A stretch of DNA of 64,000 nt from Symbiodinium natans (GCA_905221605.1 CAJNDS010001480.1:335001-399000), one strand, 5' to 3'. Positions 11,605 through 24,089 are shown, counted from the first letter of the stretch. A program made the numbers and translations. The notes: generated by a model from the sequence alone, not told the origin.

Positions 11605-12535
11605 GTTTAGGGTTTAGGGTTTAGGGTTCGGGGTTCAGGGTTCAGGGTTTAGCCCTAAAGCGAGAGGGGTGGGTTTAGGGTTTGGGGTTTGGGGTTTAGG
11701 GTTTAGGGTTTAGGGTTTAGGGTTTAGGGTTTAGGGTTTAGGGTTAGGGCGCTTTTGGAGGTGCTTTCGTGGCTTCTACGGTTTTGGCACCAAGGGATCG
11801 CCCCTTTTGAAGGGTGGCTTAGCGACTCTCGGGGTTGAAGAGCTTAGGGTTTCGGGTTTAGGGTTTAGGGTTTAGGGTTCAGGGTAGTTTAGTGCGGTCA
11901 TGTTCGAGGTCTTGGTGGCTCAAATCGCTTTCGTGGCTTAGGCTTGTTTAGGGGCTTCGGGCTTAGGGTTTCCCTTTTTTTTGTTGGGGGGGGGGGGGGG
12001 TTAGGGGGCTTTTGGGAGGCTTGATGGGGTTCATTCCTGGGTCGTCTGCTTGCGCCTTTAATCGGGTTTGGGGTTTAGGGTTGTAGGTTTAGGGCTGGTT
12101 TGGGGTTTTGGGATAGCGGGGGCTAGAAGTCCCAGAACTGCAGTTGGTACATTTAAGGACCCTTAAGCCCTGAAACTCTAAACCGTAAGCGCAAAAACTC
12201 TGAAATCCTAAGCGCTTGCTTGTTGTGCCAGTCAGTGTTTTGGCCTCAACTAGGGCGGTTAGCCACGTTAACTATAGAAGGACAGCGGTCTACTAAATTT
12301 ACGGTGAACCTCATCTCCTGAAGGCCTAAACCTTAAACCCTAAACCCTGAACCTTAAACTCTTCAACCCTACAAACCCTGTAAACCATATAAACCCTATA
12401 AACCCTACAAACCCTGAGCCCTGTAAAATACTCAGTATGTCTTTCTTTTCTTTCTTTATTCATGTTTTTGCTTATTTGTTTATATATATATATATATATT
12501 ATATACATATATCTCCCAATTTCGCCGCCCTGCAG

Positions 12536-14724
12536 GTTTCCTCCATCCCAGGGTCCGGAGGGTATTCTCCCTGGAGCAGCTCGACACGATACTGGCGCAG
12601 ATTGCGCGCAGCGTCAACCGAGATGAGGACAGGGTTTAGGGTTTGGGGTTTAGGGTTTAGCGTTTGGGGTTTAGGGTTTAGGGTTTAGGGTTTAGGGTTT
12701 GGGGTTTGGGGTTTAGGGTTTGGGGTTTAGGGTTTGGGGTTTGGGGTTTAGGGTGCAGGGGGGGACGTTGCCTTCCGGGGCCTTACGGGGTGAAGGTACC
12801 CAGACAATTAGGAGGATCCAAGAAGTAGATCCCCTTAAGACTTTCTACATATGACCCAATGGTAGTATGGGGCTCTACTTTTTGGATCCTCCGAAGAAGT
12901 GTGGGCATTTGGGGTAAATAATCCCCAGCCGAGGCAGTACGTGTTCCTTGAAACCCGCTTAGACGTGAGGCCGGCTGTGGAAAAGGGGTAAGTGTAAGTA
13001 CTGTACCCCAAAACCCCAGGCCAGGGGGTCCTAACTTCTTAAGGATGGGCCCTGAAGCCCCACATCCCCCTCTGAAGCCCCGAAGTCTGGGATGCCGTGG
13101 GAACCCTGAAACTCCCTGGCACGGTTTTCGGACCACTTCCTGTTTGGAGGCTCATGGCACTTGTTCACCAATTATAACTGTACTTACAACCCACTTACAA
13201 GACCCTTAAAGTGCCCTTGTATGGTTACAATTTGGTCATCAGCACTGTTATAACTGGCAAATAAGTATCATGAACCTTCAAGTGAAACCAGTGGCCTGCT
13301 GAAGCCGCCCTCGACCGGACCCCTCGGACCCTGCGCTGGATATTTTGAGAAGCAGGCGATTGACGTGAGTTTCGGCCCAAATCCTATTCTAAAAGGAGTA
13401 GGTTAGGGTGGTTTTGCCGCCTGAGACTGAGACGTCGCGGGGTGGGAGAGAAAAGTGTAAGATGGCCTTCAATCGGGACATAGCTGCCTTTCGCGTGTTA
13501 CGTATAGCTTTCGAAGCAATGCGGCATCCCAACATCCACAGCTTCTGCGCCACATCACACCGAACCCTAAAACCTTTATAAACCCTAAACCTGGAGCACC
13601 TTTTTGAAAGGGATTCAAGGTGGGACCCTGAGAACTTAAACGCAGCTCTGAGCAGTTCTTTAGGTTCAGGTAGTTGGTGACGGCAAGGCAGAGTTTGAAC
13701 ACCCCACACTTCTGATCCCTGCACCCTGTAACCCCTGAACTGTTTTGTTTAGGGTTTAGGGTTTAGGGTTTGGGGTTTAGGGTTTAGGGTAAACCATAGG
13801 GTGATATTATTGTTGTTTCCAGGCCAAGGCAAATGTCGCCAGCACCAGCTCCTCAGTTCGACATCCCTCGTGCGCCCGTTGGGGTTGTTAGGATTTAGGG
13901 TTTAGGGTTTGGGTTTAGGGTTTAGGGTTTTGGGTTTAAGGTTTAGTTTAGGGTTTAGGGTTAAGGGTGAACCTGAGCCCCAGGTTTACGATTTAGGGGC
14001 ATCGCCTGAGCCCTCCAAAAAACGCCACACCCCAAAGCTAAACAAAAGCAAAGCAAGCAAAACAACACCAAACATTTCCCAAGCACAAGGGTTAGGGTTC
14101 AGGGTTTAGGGCTTAGGGCAGCCGATACAGTGCGGCAGCCCCCCACTGATGAAGACAAGGAGTTATGCGGTCCCCAAATCGGTCTACATGCACTCGTGTG
14201 GCAACCAACCCCAAGATCCCTAAGCCCTACACCCCAAACCCTCTACCCTAACCCATATATGCCCTATACCCTATGCCCTATACCCTAAACCCACCTTGTA
14301 GGATCCCATTGCGCCGGACGCAGAAGACTGTGTCCTGTGGCATGGTGCCTTAGCTGTGATCGTGAGATAGTGTGTGTCTGTTAGGGTGTAGGATCTTGGG
14401 GCTTAAGGCTTGGGGGGTTAGGGTTTAGGGTCTAGGGGTTTAGGGTATAGGGGTTCAGTTGCTTAGGGGTACCAAGATGGGCAGTTAGTAGTTAGCCCTT
14501 ATAATCACCACAATCGTCCTTATAAATGGCACTTTCAAGGGCTTATAGGGTATAGTTTGCCCATCCTGGTTCATGGTTTGGGGTTGGAGGGTTTGGATTT
14601 TGAGGTTCAGGCGTTTGGGGGTTTAGGCTTTTGGGGCTTTCAGGCTGTTGGGCTCAAAGGCACTGATGTCGAGACTGGTCCATATCCTTCACGTGGGTTG
14701 CTCAACCTCACCAAGAAACGTTAG
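12536..14724 (+). CDS. Predicted multi-exon gene, unknown family
   Basis: Phase-compatible exons are 12536-12633, 12866-12987, 13292-13364, 13462-about 13560, 13620-13669, 13823-13883, 13966-14090, 14117-14195, 14302-14361 and 14644-14724 (TAG). Several sites are canonical: GGGG/GTAAGTG at 12988, GAC/GTGAGT at 13365, ATC/GTGAGA at 14362, CCTTGTAG and GGGCTTTCAG acceptors. Readable blocks are FSLEQLDTILAQIAR, RQYVFLETRLDVRP, FEAMRHPNIHSFC and CVLWHGALAVI. The join from exon 4 to 5 lacks a clear donor. Intron 14091-14116 is only 26 nt of heptamer, short for a spliceosomal intron. No domain is recognised. Confidence 0.4.
14471..14573 (+). mobile_element. MITE-like inverted-repeat element, relative of 9033-9103
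   Basis: Ends ACCAAGATGGGCA and TTGCCCATCCTGGT are imperfect inverted repeats. Both this and the 9033 copy end with TAGGGTATAGTTTGCCCATC-like sequence. It lies in the last intron of the 12536-14724 model. Confidence 0.6.
14644..14724 (+). CDS. Terminal exon of the 12536-14724 model
   Basis: GGGCTTTCAG acceptor, then VGLKGTDVETGPYPSRG and LTKKR before TAG. It also stands alone as a plausible 3' exon. Confidence 0.38.
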   Translation, partial: AVGLKGTDVETGPYPSRGLLNLTKKR

Positions 14725-14730
14725 GATGCA

Positions 14731-14832
14731 CCATTAGGGTACATGTACCTCATTATACTTGGGCCCCAACGTCCCTCTGTAGGAAGTACCTTAAGGCCCA
14801 AGTATTCCCCATTTAAGTACATGGAACCTTGG
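14731..14832. mobile_element. GTACATGG-family MITE
   Basis: GTACATGTACCTC and ATACTTGGGCC on the left; GGCCCAAGTATT and AAGTACATGG on the right. Confidence 0.8.
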
Positions 14833-15323
14833 GGGCATTTGCCAGGTTCATACAGCACCTTCTTTATGGCTCAGGGTTTAGGGGTTTAGGGTTTAGGGTT
14901 TAGGAGTTTTGTAGGGTTTAGGGCTCAGGATTTAGAATGCTGGGTTTACATTTTGCGGCTTGAAACGCTGAGGCACGGGAAGCCCACTGGCACCCCCCTT
15001 TTGCCATTGGCGGGTTCTGGGTTCCTGCCCTGAAAAGTTGACCCCAATACCAAAAAATTGCACCGCCCTCCCCCCCTCCCCATGATTGCTGTAAGGATCA
15101 AGGTTAAACCCTAAACCCTAAACCCTAAAGGATATTCGTGGGCTCCACCCCCTGAAGCAGGGGGAGCTTAAAGCGCACAAGCATCCCTAAGCTTTTGCTA
15201 TGTTTAGGGTTTTCATCCGTACCTCCCCCCCCTCCCCTAAATAAAGAGTTTAGGGTTTAGGGTTTAGGGTTTAGGGTTTAGGGTAGTCTATAAGGCAGTT
15301 GATTGGTGCTTGTGGAGGATTAG

Positions 15324-15856
15324 CAAGCCACACTTGCCCGTTTTATCGACTCAACCCTGACGATGTCTCAAGGTGACATTAGCCTCGATGAGAAGAGCTG
15401 CCTGCAGGCAGCAATCTGCGTGCTGAACAAGGACCTACTCCACGAGATTGAGAACTTTGCAGTCTTGGGGCGTCGAGATTCTGTCTGGGTTAGGGTTCAG
15501 GGGTTTGGGGTTTAGGGTTTAGGGTCTAGGGTTTAGGGTTTAGGGGGTTTAGGGGGTTTAGGGGGTTTAGGGGGTTTAGGGGGTTTAGGGATTTGGGGTT
15601 TTCTGGTGGGCTCCCCGGAGCCCCTGCCTAGTCTGTGGAGCTGTGCAAGCCCGCTGCAAGCACGTAGGGTTTAGGGTTTAGGGTTTAGGGTTTAGGGTTT
15701 AGGGTTTAGGGTTTAGGGTTTAGGGGTAGGACCGCACAAAGAGCGTGGGCTTCGCGAATCGCAACTCGGCTGCATTCAAGAGACTCTAAGATTGGGCACT
15801 CCAGGGAGTCTCTAGGAGCAGACAGGGCGAGGAGAAGAGTCGAGTTCAAAATCTAA
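15324..15856 (+). CDS. Predicted three-exon gene, unknown family
   Basis: Exons are 15324-15488 (55 codons open, with ATG at 15363), 15632-15663 and 15730-15856 (TAA), phases 0, 2 and 2. The first exon reads LARFIDSTLTMSQGD and IENFAVLGRRDSVW, ending TGG before GTTAGGGTT. Introns are telomere-like repeat from donor to acceptor. The third exon is Arg/Ser rich. A distinct Cys/Trp/Tyr-rich open segment follows at 15894-15966. No family is recognised. Confidence 0.45.
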
Positions 15857-17190
15857 CAACCCCACACCGAAGGTGGGTTAAAAAACTTTACAGGGGCGAT
15901 TGCGGTGATTATGAGGCCTATAGCCCGTCCTGGTACCCCTGCATCAACGAGGCCTCAGGGCCCTGAGATGCAGCAGTCTTCCCTCGATGCACCCTCAACC
16001 TCATGCTTTTCAGAATGCTCCCGCAACCCGAAACCCCAAACCCTGAACCCTAAACCCCAAACCCCAAACGCGAAACCCCAAACCCTAAACCCTAAACCCC
16101 AAGCCCTAAACCCTAAACCCCAAGCCCTAAACCCGAAACCCTCAACCCTAAACAAGGTTTGCTCACCTTCCTGTTTGCGGATGACGCATCCTACGATGCG
16201 CTGCGGGCGCTCCCTCCTACCCGGGACTGCTTAGGGTTTGGGGTTCATGGTTTAGGGTTGAAGGGTTTAGGGTTGAGGGTTCAGGGCTTGGGGTTTAGGG
16301 TTTAGGGCTTAGGGCTTGGGTTTATAGGGTTGGGTTTAGGGTTCAGGCTACCCTAGGTAGGCCTCCGGGATATTCCATATTTTCCCTTGTGGGTTTCTAG
16401 GGTTTAGGGTTTAGGGCTTGTGGTTTAGGGTTTAGGGTTTGGGTGTTGAGGGTTTAGGGTTCAGGGTTCAGGGTACTCTAAGTAGGCTCCCGGTATATGT
16501 GTTTTCTCCCTTTCTGGGTTTAAGAGGGTCATGTTCCAGGAGTATTTTGCACCGTGCTTCAAGGGCCCTCCTAGAGATAAGCTTCGCTCTTGATGCGCGT
16601 TGAGTGCCTTCTTACTTGAGGACGCACTGCCCATGGCCTGCGGCAATCAGCTCTGCGCACCTTCGGCCCAATGCTGGCAAGCTATATAAGTCTGAAAGCT
16701 TATAGGGTTTAGGGTTTCGGGCTTAGGACCCTGAATATAAACGCGGGGGGGGGACGGGGGGGGGGCTTAATATTAGGGAACTGATAACCTTAAGTCGTAG
16801 TACTTGCAGGGCCTTTTTTCGTGCCTGTAGTTCCGGGAATCCAGGTGAGCTTGGCGCACGTGGCCCTCTGAGCTTTTCGCAGATTAGGGTGCTCGGCTTA
16901 ATAAGCCCTGAACTGGGCTTTAAGCATAGTTTCATGGTCCCTTTTCTGGGCCCTTAAAGGGGACCCCTTGTATTCCCTATACAACTCAAGGGCCCCTCCG
17001 TCGGAACCCTTTTAAGGGAACCCTTTTAAGGGGGCAAGTAACCATCTTAAGAGACCATGAAACTACCTGAGGCGGGCCTCCAACTGCTTCACCATAGGCT
17101 GCTTCGTCTCGTGGGTCGGGTTTCGGGTGTGGTGCTCATGACATGCTACCGGCTACTAGGACAGGTTGACCGGCAAGACGTTCCACGCAG

Positions 17191-17485
17191 ACAGAGGCAA
17201 TCGACCTCGGTGACCAAAAGGGTCATCAGCAAGGACGGATGTTGCAGCTTGCTGCTGCAGCTTGCTGGTTGATCTCTTCCCAGCAAAGCAGCTCGAGGCA
17301 CATCAGCCGAGCGACGATGGTCGTCTTCCCGGCTTAAAGGCTTAAAGCACAGCCTGCGCTATGCCTTCGGCAAGCACCGTCCCCTCATGGGCAGTGAAGA
17401 GCCCACCTTAGAGTTTTCAGGACTTCACAGCCGCAATTCGGCTTGGCGACGTCACGCATGTGCCCCCGCCCAGGAGCAGCCCTGA
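17191..17485 (+). CDS. Two adjacent coding-like segments
   Basis: Segment 1 (17191-17337) follows CCACGCAG and reads AIDLGDQKGHQQGRM, then LISSQQSSS, to TAA. Segment 2 (17348-17485) follows TTAAAG and reads SLRYAFGKHRPLMG and HSRNSAWRRH to TGA. An overlapping forward frame from 17057 (71 codons) also exists, so frame choice is uncertain. Confidence 0.35.
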
Positions 17486-17727
17486 ATAAGCGCCATAGTT
17501 CTTCACTTTCACGAGTCTCTGTTGTGGTTGAAACGATCCGTAAAACCCTGAGCCTCCATCCTATATAAACCAACCCTAAAACCATAAAGCCCTATAACCC
17601 GAAAACCGTAAAGCCCTAAATCCCCAAAACCCCAAAACCCCTAAAACCCGAAAACCGGAAACCCTAAACCCGACACCCCCAAAACCCTAAACCCAAAACC
17701 CCAGAAACCCTAAACCCTATGTCGTAG

Positions 17728-18136
17728 ACCTCGACAAGGCGGAGCATCATGCTTCGTCGTACCGACCGAGAGTTGTTCCAACAGAGGTCCCCCCCGTCAC
17801 CAAAGTGCTGGTCTATGGGCATCCTGTTCGTTCGTTTAGGGTTTAGGGTTTAGGGTTTGGGGTTTAGGGTTTAGGGTTTAGGGTTTAGGGTTTAGGTTTT
17901 AGGGCTTAGGGTTTAGGGTTTAGGGTTTAGGGTTTCGGGAGGTTATGGAGATTGTCGGAACAACGCTCCACTGCACCAACTCGCAGAATCGCCCCGAGTT
18001 TCTTGTACAGGAGCTTGTCACACTGACACTAGCTATAAGATTTTTAGTTCTTCGCCACAGTTTCATGCTAAGAGGGAGTTCTGAACACCGTGCCATGGTC
18101 CACCGCAGCCCGCAGCCAAACACGTACATTCTCCTT
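17728..18136 (+). CDS. Two coding-like exons around a telomere array
   Basis: Exon 17728-17833 reads LDKAEHHASSYRPRVVP and VTKVLVYGHP. Exon 17942-18136 starts VMEIVGTTLHC and runs 64 codons (EFLVQELVTLTLAIRFLVL) to a TAG that lies at the edge of a MITE (18135-18236). The MITE may have created the stop. Confidence 0.4.
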
Positions 18137-18236
18137 TAGGATGCTCCCTCTTATGCTAGCGGTCCTTAACAAGGATTCCAGGATCTCCTACCATTATCCC
18201 GATTAAGGACTGTTAGTATAAGCAGGCACGTCCCAA
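18135..18236. mobile_element. GGGATGTTCC-family MITE (diverged)
   Basis: AGGATGCTCCCTCTTATGCTA left, TAGTATAAGCAGGCACGTCCC right. The TAG stop of the upstream reading frame overlaps its left end. Confidence 0.78.
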
Positions 18237-19000
18237 ATTCTCTCAGCAAGGGCTCTAGAATAGCAAGAAACAGCTCGAAGTAGGCGTTAGCTCGAAGTAG
18301 GCGTTAGCTGGAAGACCCTAAACCCTAAACCCTACATCCTAAATCCTAAACCTCCTAAACCTTTTGGGATACCTTATATTGAGGCTCCACACTGAGCGTA
18401 GGAAGCCACAAGAACGGACCTTTAATTTTTGGGAGCCTTCCACGTGCGTAGGTCTAAGTCACGGGCGGTTTAGGGTTTAGGGTTTAGGGTTTAGGGTTTA
18501 GGGTTTAGGGTTTAGGGTTTAGGGTTTAGGGTTTAGGGTTTAGGTTGAAGATCCAGGCCTCGGACGTTTGGGGTCGAGACCTCAGCGGGAACCACTTGCT
18601 TCGGAGCGCACAAAACCCCTAAGCCCTAAACCCTAAACCCAACCCTAAACCCCTCACTCCGAAACCTTAAGCCCCAAAACCTTACAGTTCATGAAGTCCC
18701 TTCCGATGCGGTACCGGCGTCGTGAACATGATGCTTCGGGGCTGGGCCTGGGGTTTCGTGCCTTCCTGAAACCCTAAATCCTAAACCCTAAACCCTAAAC
18801 CCTAAACCCAAATAAGGTCTGCAAATGAGGTCTGCAACTCTTATCCTGAAAGAGAGTCTATAGCCCCGAAATTACTGTGCAGGGTTTGGGTTCAGAGTTT
18901 AGGCCTTATGACTTGGGGCTTGGGCTAATTATTTTGCGTTGTTTTTTTTTCAGAGAAAACCAAAAAAGCCAGCACAGGGGTTCCTTTCTGTTGACGTTTA

Positions 19001-19120
19001 CAGGGTGGGGCCCCCTTACTATACTAACTGTAGTTAAGGGACTTATAACCTAACTTAGGGTCCTTATAACCCAATTTAGGGCCCTTATAACTCTACTTAT
19101 AACTAGGGGGCCCCACCCTG
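19001..19120 (-). mobile_element. 120-bp MITE, copy 1 (TA target in TTTAGGG)
   Basis: Terminal inverted repeats CAGGGTGGGGCCCCC are flanked by TA (18999-19000 and 19121-19122); outer flanks GTT and GGGTTTG rebuild a heptamer. It is in reverse orientation to copies 2 and 3 and near-identical to them. Confidence 0.93.
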
Positions 19121-19619
19121 TAGGGTTTGTAGCTTGACTATCGGGGGGGAGCCGAGGGCGCTCGGGATTCACGTGGGATTGTAGGAGAAATGGGCGCTGA
19201 ATCTCCCCGAGCCTTAGAAGCCTAAACCCTAAGCCGCACAAGAGCTTGGCACCAGTAGCAAGGCTAGCCTGCATCCCGAAGTGGCTGGCCTGACAGATTG
19301 ATGAAGATCTCCCCCCCCCCCCCCCTCCAAAAAAAGAAACGTCTAGACAGGCAATTGCGATTTTCGAGGTTCAGGGTTGCCAAGTTTGGCATACAACCTG
19401 CTATACTTGAAGGCCCAGCTTAAGCAACATGCACCTTGGCGACCGATGCTGCAACAGAACATTCGGCGGTCTTCACGCGGGACAGAAAAGCTAGCGCCTT
19501 GCCACTGTGCCTTACACAACCCAAAACCCCGAACCCTGACGCACAGGACTGGTTGCGGTGAAGCAACAAGTTGTGCACTTTGTTGTTAACCCCACCATAC
19601 AGAAACAAATCCTTGACAT

Positions 19620-20628
19620 TCTTGGATTCCTGGGCAGCAACTAGCTTGTAGAACTTACACTAAGTAACCAGAGTATGGATACCAGGAAGGGCCCTTACTA
19701 CACTGACACTGTATCTAAGTTGCCGTTCTTGGTATAATTTCCCTTACAACTCTACTGAAAACCACCCAAACCCTTTAAACCGTGAATCCTAAACCCTCCT
19801 CCCTGTGTATAGATTGTTTACCATAGTTTCCTGTTTTCTCATTTCAGCTTTCTTAGCAGCAACCTGAACCTGAAACCCGAAACCCTAAAACCCTTTAACG
19901 TTAAGCTGGGAACCAGATTAGGCTTCGTCGTCACACTCCACATCATACCGATCATACCCGAAACTTACTGTTCGGTAGTAGGAAATTAACTCGCAAAAGC
20001 CCCATTCGCCCCCATTCCTTCCTGCAGTCCTGACCAACAGTAAGTTGTAAACAACAGCCCCCAGACCCTAAACCCTAATCCCTATGCCCTAAACCCTAAG
20101 CCCTAAACCCTAATCCCTAAGCCCTAAACTCCTAAACCTTAAGCCCAAATCCTGCTTTGCACCGGGATGCTGAAATCCATGCGTCGCCCCTCGGACTTGG
20201 CCAAGCTTCGACCTGACCCTCACGCGACAGCATAGCAGAAGAGGGTGTGCCTAGTCTTTAGGGTTAGGGTTTAGGGTTTGGGGTTTAGGGTGTAGGGTTT
20301 AGGGTTTAGGGTTTAGGGTTTAGGGTTTAGGGTCGAGAGTGCCTAGAGTTCGAGAAAAGACGATGGAGCCACATTCTGCTAAAAAAAAAAAACCTTTGCC
20401 CTAAGCTCGGGATGTTCCCCTTATACTCGCAGTCCTTCATCGGGATTCTCGTACCTCCCTAAAGCCTCAACCGCCGACTTCCTCTCACTTTCAGAGCACT
20501 TCTGACTCAAAACCCTCAACCCTTAACCAAAAGCGTCACCAGAAGACCCCGATTCCCCCAGAACCTCTAAACCCTGAACCCTGAACCCTAAACCCTAAAC
20601 CCTAAACCCTAAACCCTAACAAAAGAGA

Positions 20629-20662
<34 letters not shown>

Positions 20663-21310
20663 GCCACTCCACACGTCCGACGTATGATGGGCCAGCACGG
20701 GTGCGACGCGCTGCTCGCCCGCAAGTGGCATGACCAGCAACTGTGGGGGGGTTCATGGGTTGAGGCTGCAGGGGTTTGGTTGTTGGCGTTTAGGGGTTTA
20801 GGGTTTAGGGTTCAGGGGTTAAGGCTTTGTGGAGTGTGGAGACTGTAGGGGTTTAGGGTTTAAGGTTAGGATTTTAAGGTTTAGGTTTCAAGCCTTGAAA
20901 ATTTCAGGGTTTCAAGGTTCAGGATGTACCGTTTAGGGTCCTTAAACAAACCCTAGAAGCCCTAAACCCACAGTCCTTCAAATTTTGTTTATAAAAAAAA
21001 ACTGATGTCTTCGGGGGTTATCAGGGTTCAGGGTGGAGGGTTTAGGGTTGAGGGCACCCCGAACTGGGGGTCCCTTTCAGGGGATTCTATTCTAGTTGGG
21101 GTAGAAAAGGGGTACCCCTGTTGTGGAAAATGCCTATGTTAACCTCAGACAAGGTGCCAATGCCCCGACTTAAGCTGTTCGGGGTTGACACAAAACCTGC
21201 AAACGCTAAACTAAACCTTAGACCCTATAATCCCTAAACCCTAAACCCTAAAGCCCAAACCCTAAACCCTGCAAAAGCCCCAAAAAGCTCCAAACCTGAG
21301 GCGCTTGCAG
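19620..21310. other. Mosaic of decayed elements and weak islands
   Basis: Holds a decayed inverted-repeat element (19640-19760), islands 19917-19974 (GTAGTAGG donor), 20167-20235 (ATG to TAG, 22 codons), 20331-20402 and 20664-20750 (GQHGCDALLARKWHDQQ), a 30-bp C run and degenerate heptamer. A further element (21051-21135) resembles 8490-8570. Confidence 0.55.
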
Positions 21311-21428
21311 AGGCCATGAGCCGGCAATGGCGGACCGAGATTCCTCCGCTGTTGGCCGCACGGCCAGCCATGGCTTCAGGGTTTTTGGGTCTGGCGTTTG
21401 TCGTGGGAAGTGTTTTTTTTGGTGTGTG

Positions 21429-21432
<4 letters not shown>

Positions 21433-21497
<65 letters not shown>
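21433..21497 (+). repeat. (GT)n microsatellite with flanking TTTTTG repeats
   Basis: About 30 GT units, then (GTGTTTTT)n-type sequence to about 21545. It makes open frames of Cys/Val that are artefacts. Confidence 0.95.
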
Positions 21498-21500
<3 letters not shown>

Positions 21501-21869
21501 TGTGTTTTTGTGTTTTTGTGTTTTTGTGTTTTGTTTTTGTTTTAGTGTTTGTTTTTTGTTTCGTTTGCTACATTTTTTGGGGGGAGATCCTTTGTGGCTT
21601 CAGGCGTTTCGGATTTCGGAGTCTTCAGGTGGGTTCTATACCCCCTACTATAATCCCTATTAAGGACGACTGCTAGTATAAGGGTGAACATCTCAAGCTT
21701 CAGGTTCGGTTTTCAGGGTTGTAAACTTAACACGTATCGCCCTAAACCCGAGAACCCTAAGCCCGAAACCCTAAGACCCTAAACCCCTGAAACCCTAAAA
21801 CCCTAAAACCCTAACACCGTAAAACCCTAAAACCCTCAACCGGTGCAGCTCACTTCCAGGGGGTTTAGT

Positions 21870-22015
21870 CAAGGGAGTCAAACTCGGACCCCTGAGGATG
21901 CCTCAGGGATGTTCCCTGAACGTACTCCTACTATGGCCCTTATGTTCCCTTACAGGATCTTGAAAAAGGGTCCACAAACCCAAGGGTACAACCTTAGGGG
22001 TCCGAGGTAGAATGC
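21870..22015. mobile_element. Inverted-repeat element, family with 56040-56185
   Basis: Both copies contain CCCTTATGTTCCCTTACAGGATCTT-like sequence (TATTCCCTTAGAGGATCTTT at 56101) followed by CCCAAGGGTACAACCTTA and GGTCCGAGGTAGA. Shared order and about 70-80% identity by eye. Confidence 0.75.
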
Positions 22016-22025
22016 CATGATTTAG

Positions 22026-22143
22026 GGTGATTGATTTCCGGATCTGGTCTGAGATTGTTCAGGATTTGGGTACTCAGAAATCAGAAATCTCAGGAAGTAG
22101 AGATTCGGGGGAGAAAGAAGGTGCCCCTGTCTTTTGTGAAGCT
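22026..22143 (+). CDS. Coding-like exon after a TTTAG acceptor
   Basis: The frame is open 48 codons to TAA at 22171 (VIDFRIWSEIVQDLG, then SEISGSRDSGEKEG). An internal donor GCT/GTTCTT is possible at 22144. A MITE (21870-22015) abuts the 5' side. Confidence 0.4.
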
Positions 22144-22539
22144 GTTCTTTATCCTATAAACCCTAAACCCTAAACCCTCAATCCTTATAAGGATATGTAG
22201 ACACAGTTGGAGCATAGGTGCCGAGGTACTTTCCATTCCTGCTGTAGACGGGCTATACATGTACTATACATTGCTGGGGTTCCCACCTTTGTGACTTTGT
22301 GCGTTTACTGGAAATGCCAGTGTCTCATATATATATATATATATATACATATATACATGTGTAGGGGTTTAGGGCTTAGGGCTTAGGGTTTAAGGTTTAG
22401 GGTTTAGGGTATAGGGTTTAGGGTTTAGGGTTTAGGGTTAGGGTTTGGCGTTTACGGCAGGGGTTCCGTCCCTAAACCTTCAACTTGCAGCCTTAAGGGT
22501 CCACCTACATTTGCGTAGGTGAACCAAAAACCCTAAACC

Positions 22540-22571
<32 letters not shown>

Positions 22572-22653
22572 ACCCTAAACCCTAAACCCTAAACCCTAAA
22601 CCCTAAACCCTAAACCCTAAACCCTAAACCGAACTTCCCCATAAGCTTCCAAG

Positions 22654-22937
22654 GCAAGCCTGGCCGCGGGCCCTTGCCACCTCTCCCGGAGGAAGCCGGG
22701 TTTAGGGCTTAGGGTCTAGGGTCTAGAGTTGAGACGAGTTTAGGGTTCAGGTTCTCAGAAGGTTTAGGGTTTAGGGTTGAGGGCTTAGCGTTTTGGGGTT
22801 TATAGGGTTTAGGGTTTAAGGTTTAGGGTTGAGACACGTTGGCGCGCAGGGAACCATGAGAACCCAAAGCCCTGCTGTCGGTTGCCTGGGAATATTTGCG
22901 CGGCAGCTTGGAGTAATCACCCCTTTGAAAAGCCTTC
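22654..22937 (+). CDS. Two coding-like exons joined across a heptamer intron
   Basis: Exon 22654-22699 (ASLAAGPCHLSRRKP) ends phase 1 before GTTTAG. Exon 22827-22937 starts after TTTAG, phase-compatible, and reads VGCLGIFARQLGVITPL. The 22970-23089 MITE follows in the next intron. Confidence 0.35.
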
Positions 22938-22969
22938 GTGGGGTTTATAGGGCTTAGGGTTAAGGTTTA

Positions 22970-23089
22970 CAGGGTGGGGCCCCCTAGTTATAAGTAGAGC
23001 TATAAGGGCCCTAAATTGGGTTATAAGGACCCTAAGTTAGGTTATAAGTCCCTTAACTACAGTTAGTATAGTAAGGGGGCCCCACCCTG
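22970..23089 (+). mobile_element. 120-bp MITE, copy 2
   Basis: Same termini and length as copies 1 and 3, TA duplications at 22968-22969 and 23090-23091, flanks GGTT and GGGTC, again within a TTTAGGG unit. Confidence 0.93.
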
Positions 23090-24089
23090 TAGGGTCAGCC
23101 CGACCTCTTATAGTCGGCGCTGTTTCGGGTTGGCCTCTTAGTGTGAAGGCATCAGCTTTAGGATCCCTAAAGCATAAACCCTAAGCCCTGAACCCTAAAC
23201 CCTAAGCCCTGAGCCCTACGCCCTATAAGCCCTAAGCCCTCAAAAGCCTTGGGATCCCCAAACCCTGAACCCTGAACCCTGAACCCTGAACCCTAAACCC
23301 TAAACCCTAAATGGCGCCCGGGCCCCCTGCCTCTTGGTTTTCGAAGCGGCCTCACTTGGGTGACAGGCAGCGCTCTTGAACTCTCCGGCCCAGTGGCCCA
23401 GCGGCCTTAGCTGACCATCTGGCCTTGAGTTTTTAAGGGTTTAGGGTTTAGAGTTTAGGGTTTAGGGTTTAGGGTTTAGGGTCTTCCAGTCTTGAGGTTA
23501 AAGGGGCTCCTGAAATCTCAAGCCCCGTGGGCTTTGGATGTCTAAGGCCAAAGGCACAGCTCTCGACATCCTTAGGGTTTAGGGTTGAGACGAGTTTAGG
23601 GTTTAGTGTTTAGGGTTTAGGGCTGAAGGGTTTGAAAAAGCTTAGCCTGTTGGCTTGGAGGGGGAGAAAACGCAATCCCTTCCTAACGTGGGTGGGGTCT
23701 TTAAGGCTTCAACCCCTCAGGATGTTCTTCCCTAAACTTTTTGAACCCCAAAGCCTGAACCCTGAACCCTCAACCCTCAACCCTAAACCCTAACCCTAAA
23801 CCCTAACCCTAAACCCTACACACCCTACGCACCCTACGCACCCTAAACCCCAAATATCCCCACCACGCAGGACCGGCGCCCGCGTGCCCGTGCGCCCCGG
23901 AGGCCCAGCTCCGCGCAGGCTGAGAAGTCCAGGGGCCAGGACCACGAAACGGGGTTGAGGGTTTAGGGTTTAGGGTTTAGGGTTGAGGGTTGAAGGTTCA
24001 TTGTGTATTTGTTTTTGTGGGGGGCGCGGCCGGGGGGGGGGGGGGTTGGGATGTGGGGTGTGGGGTTCAGGGTCCTGGTCAAGGTTTGC

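Noticed and set aside
12812-12895. MITE with GGAGGATCC ends
   Set aside because: The right arm reads as the start of a coding-like exon (12866-12987) and no second copy or target duplication was found; it may be an inverted partial copy of that exon in the intron.
15905-16234. 109-codon ORF rich in Asn-Pro-Lys-Pro
   Set aside because: The Pro-Lys-Pro repeats are translated CCCTAAA/CCCCAAA. Many listed ORFs with NPKP or GFRV/GLGF tails are the same artefact.
19377-19608. Gene at 19377-19608
   Set aside because: Two forward frames and one minus-strand frame are all open and protein-like, so neither strand nor frame can be chosen.
21316-21676. ORFs of Cys-Val repeats
   Set aside because: Translated (GT)n microsatellite.
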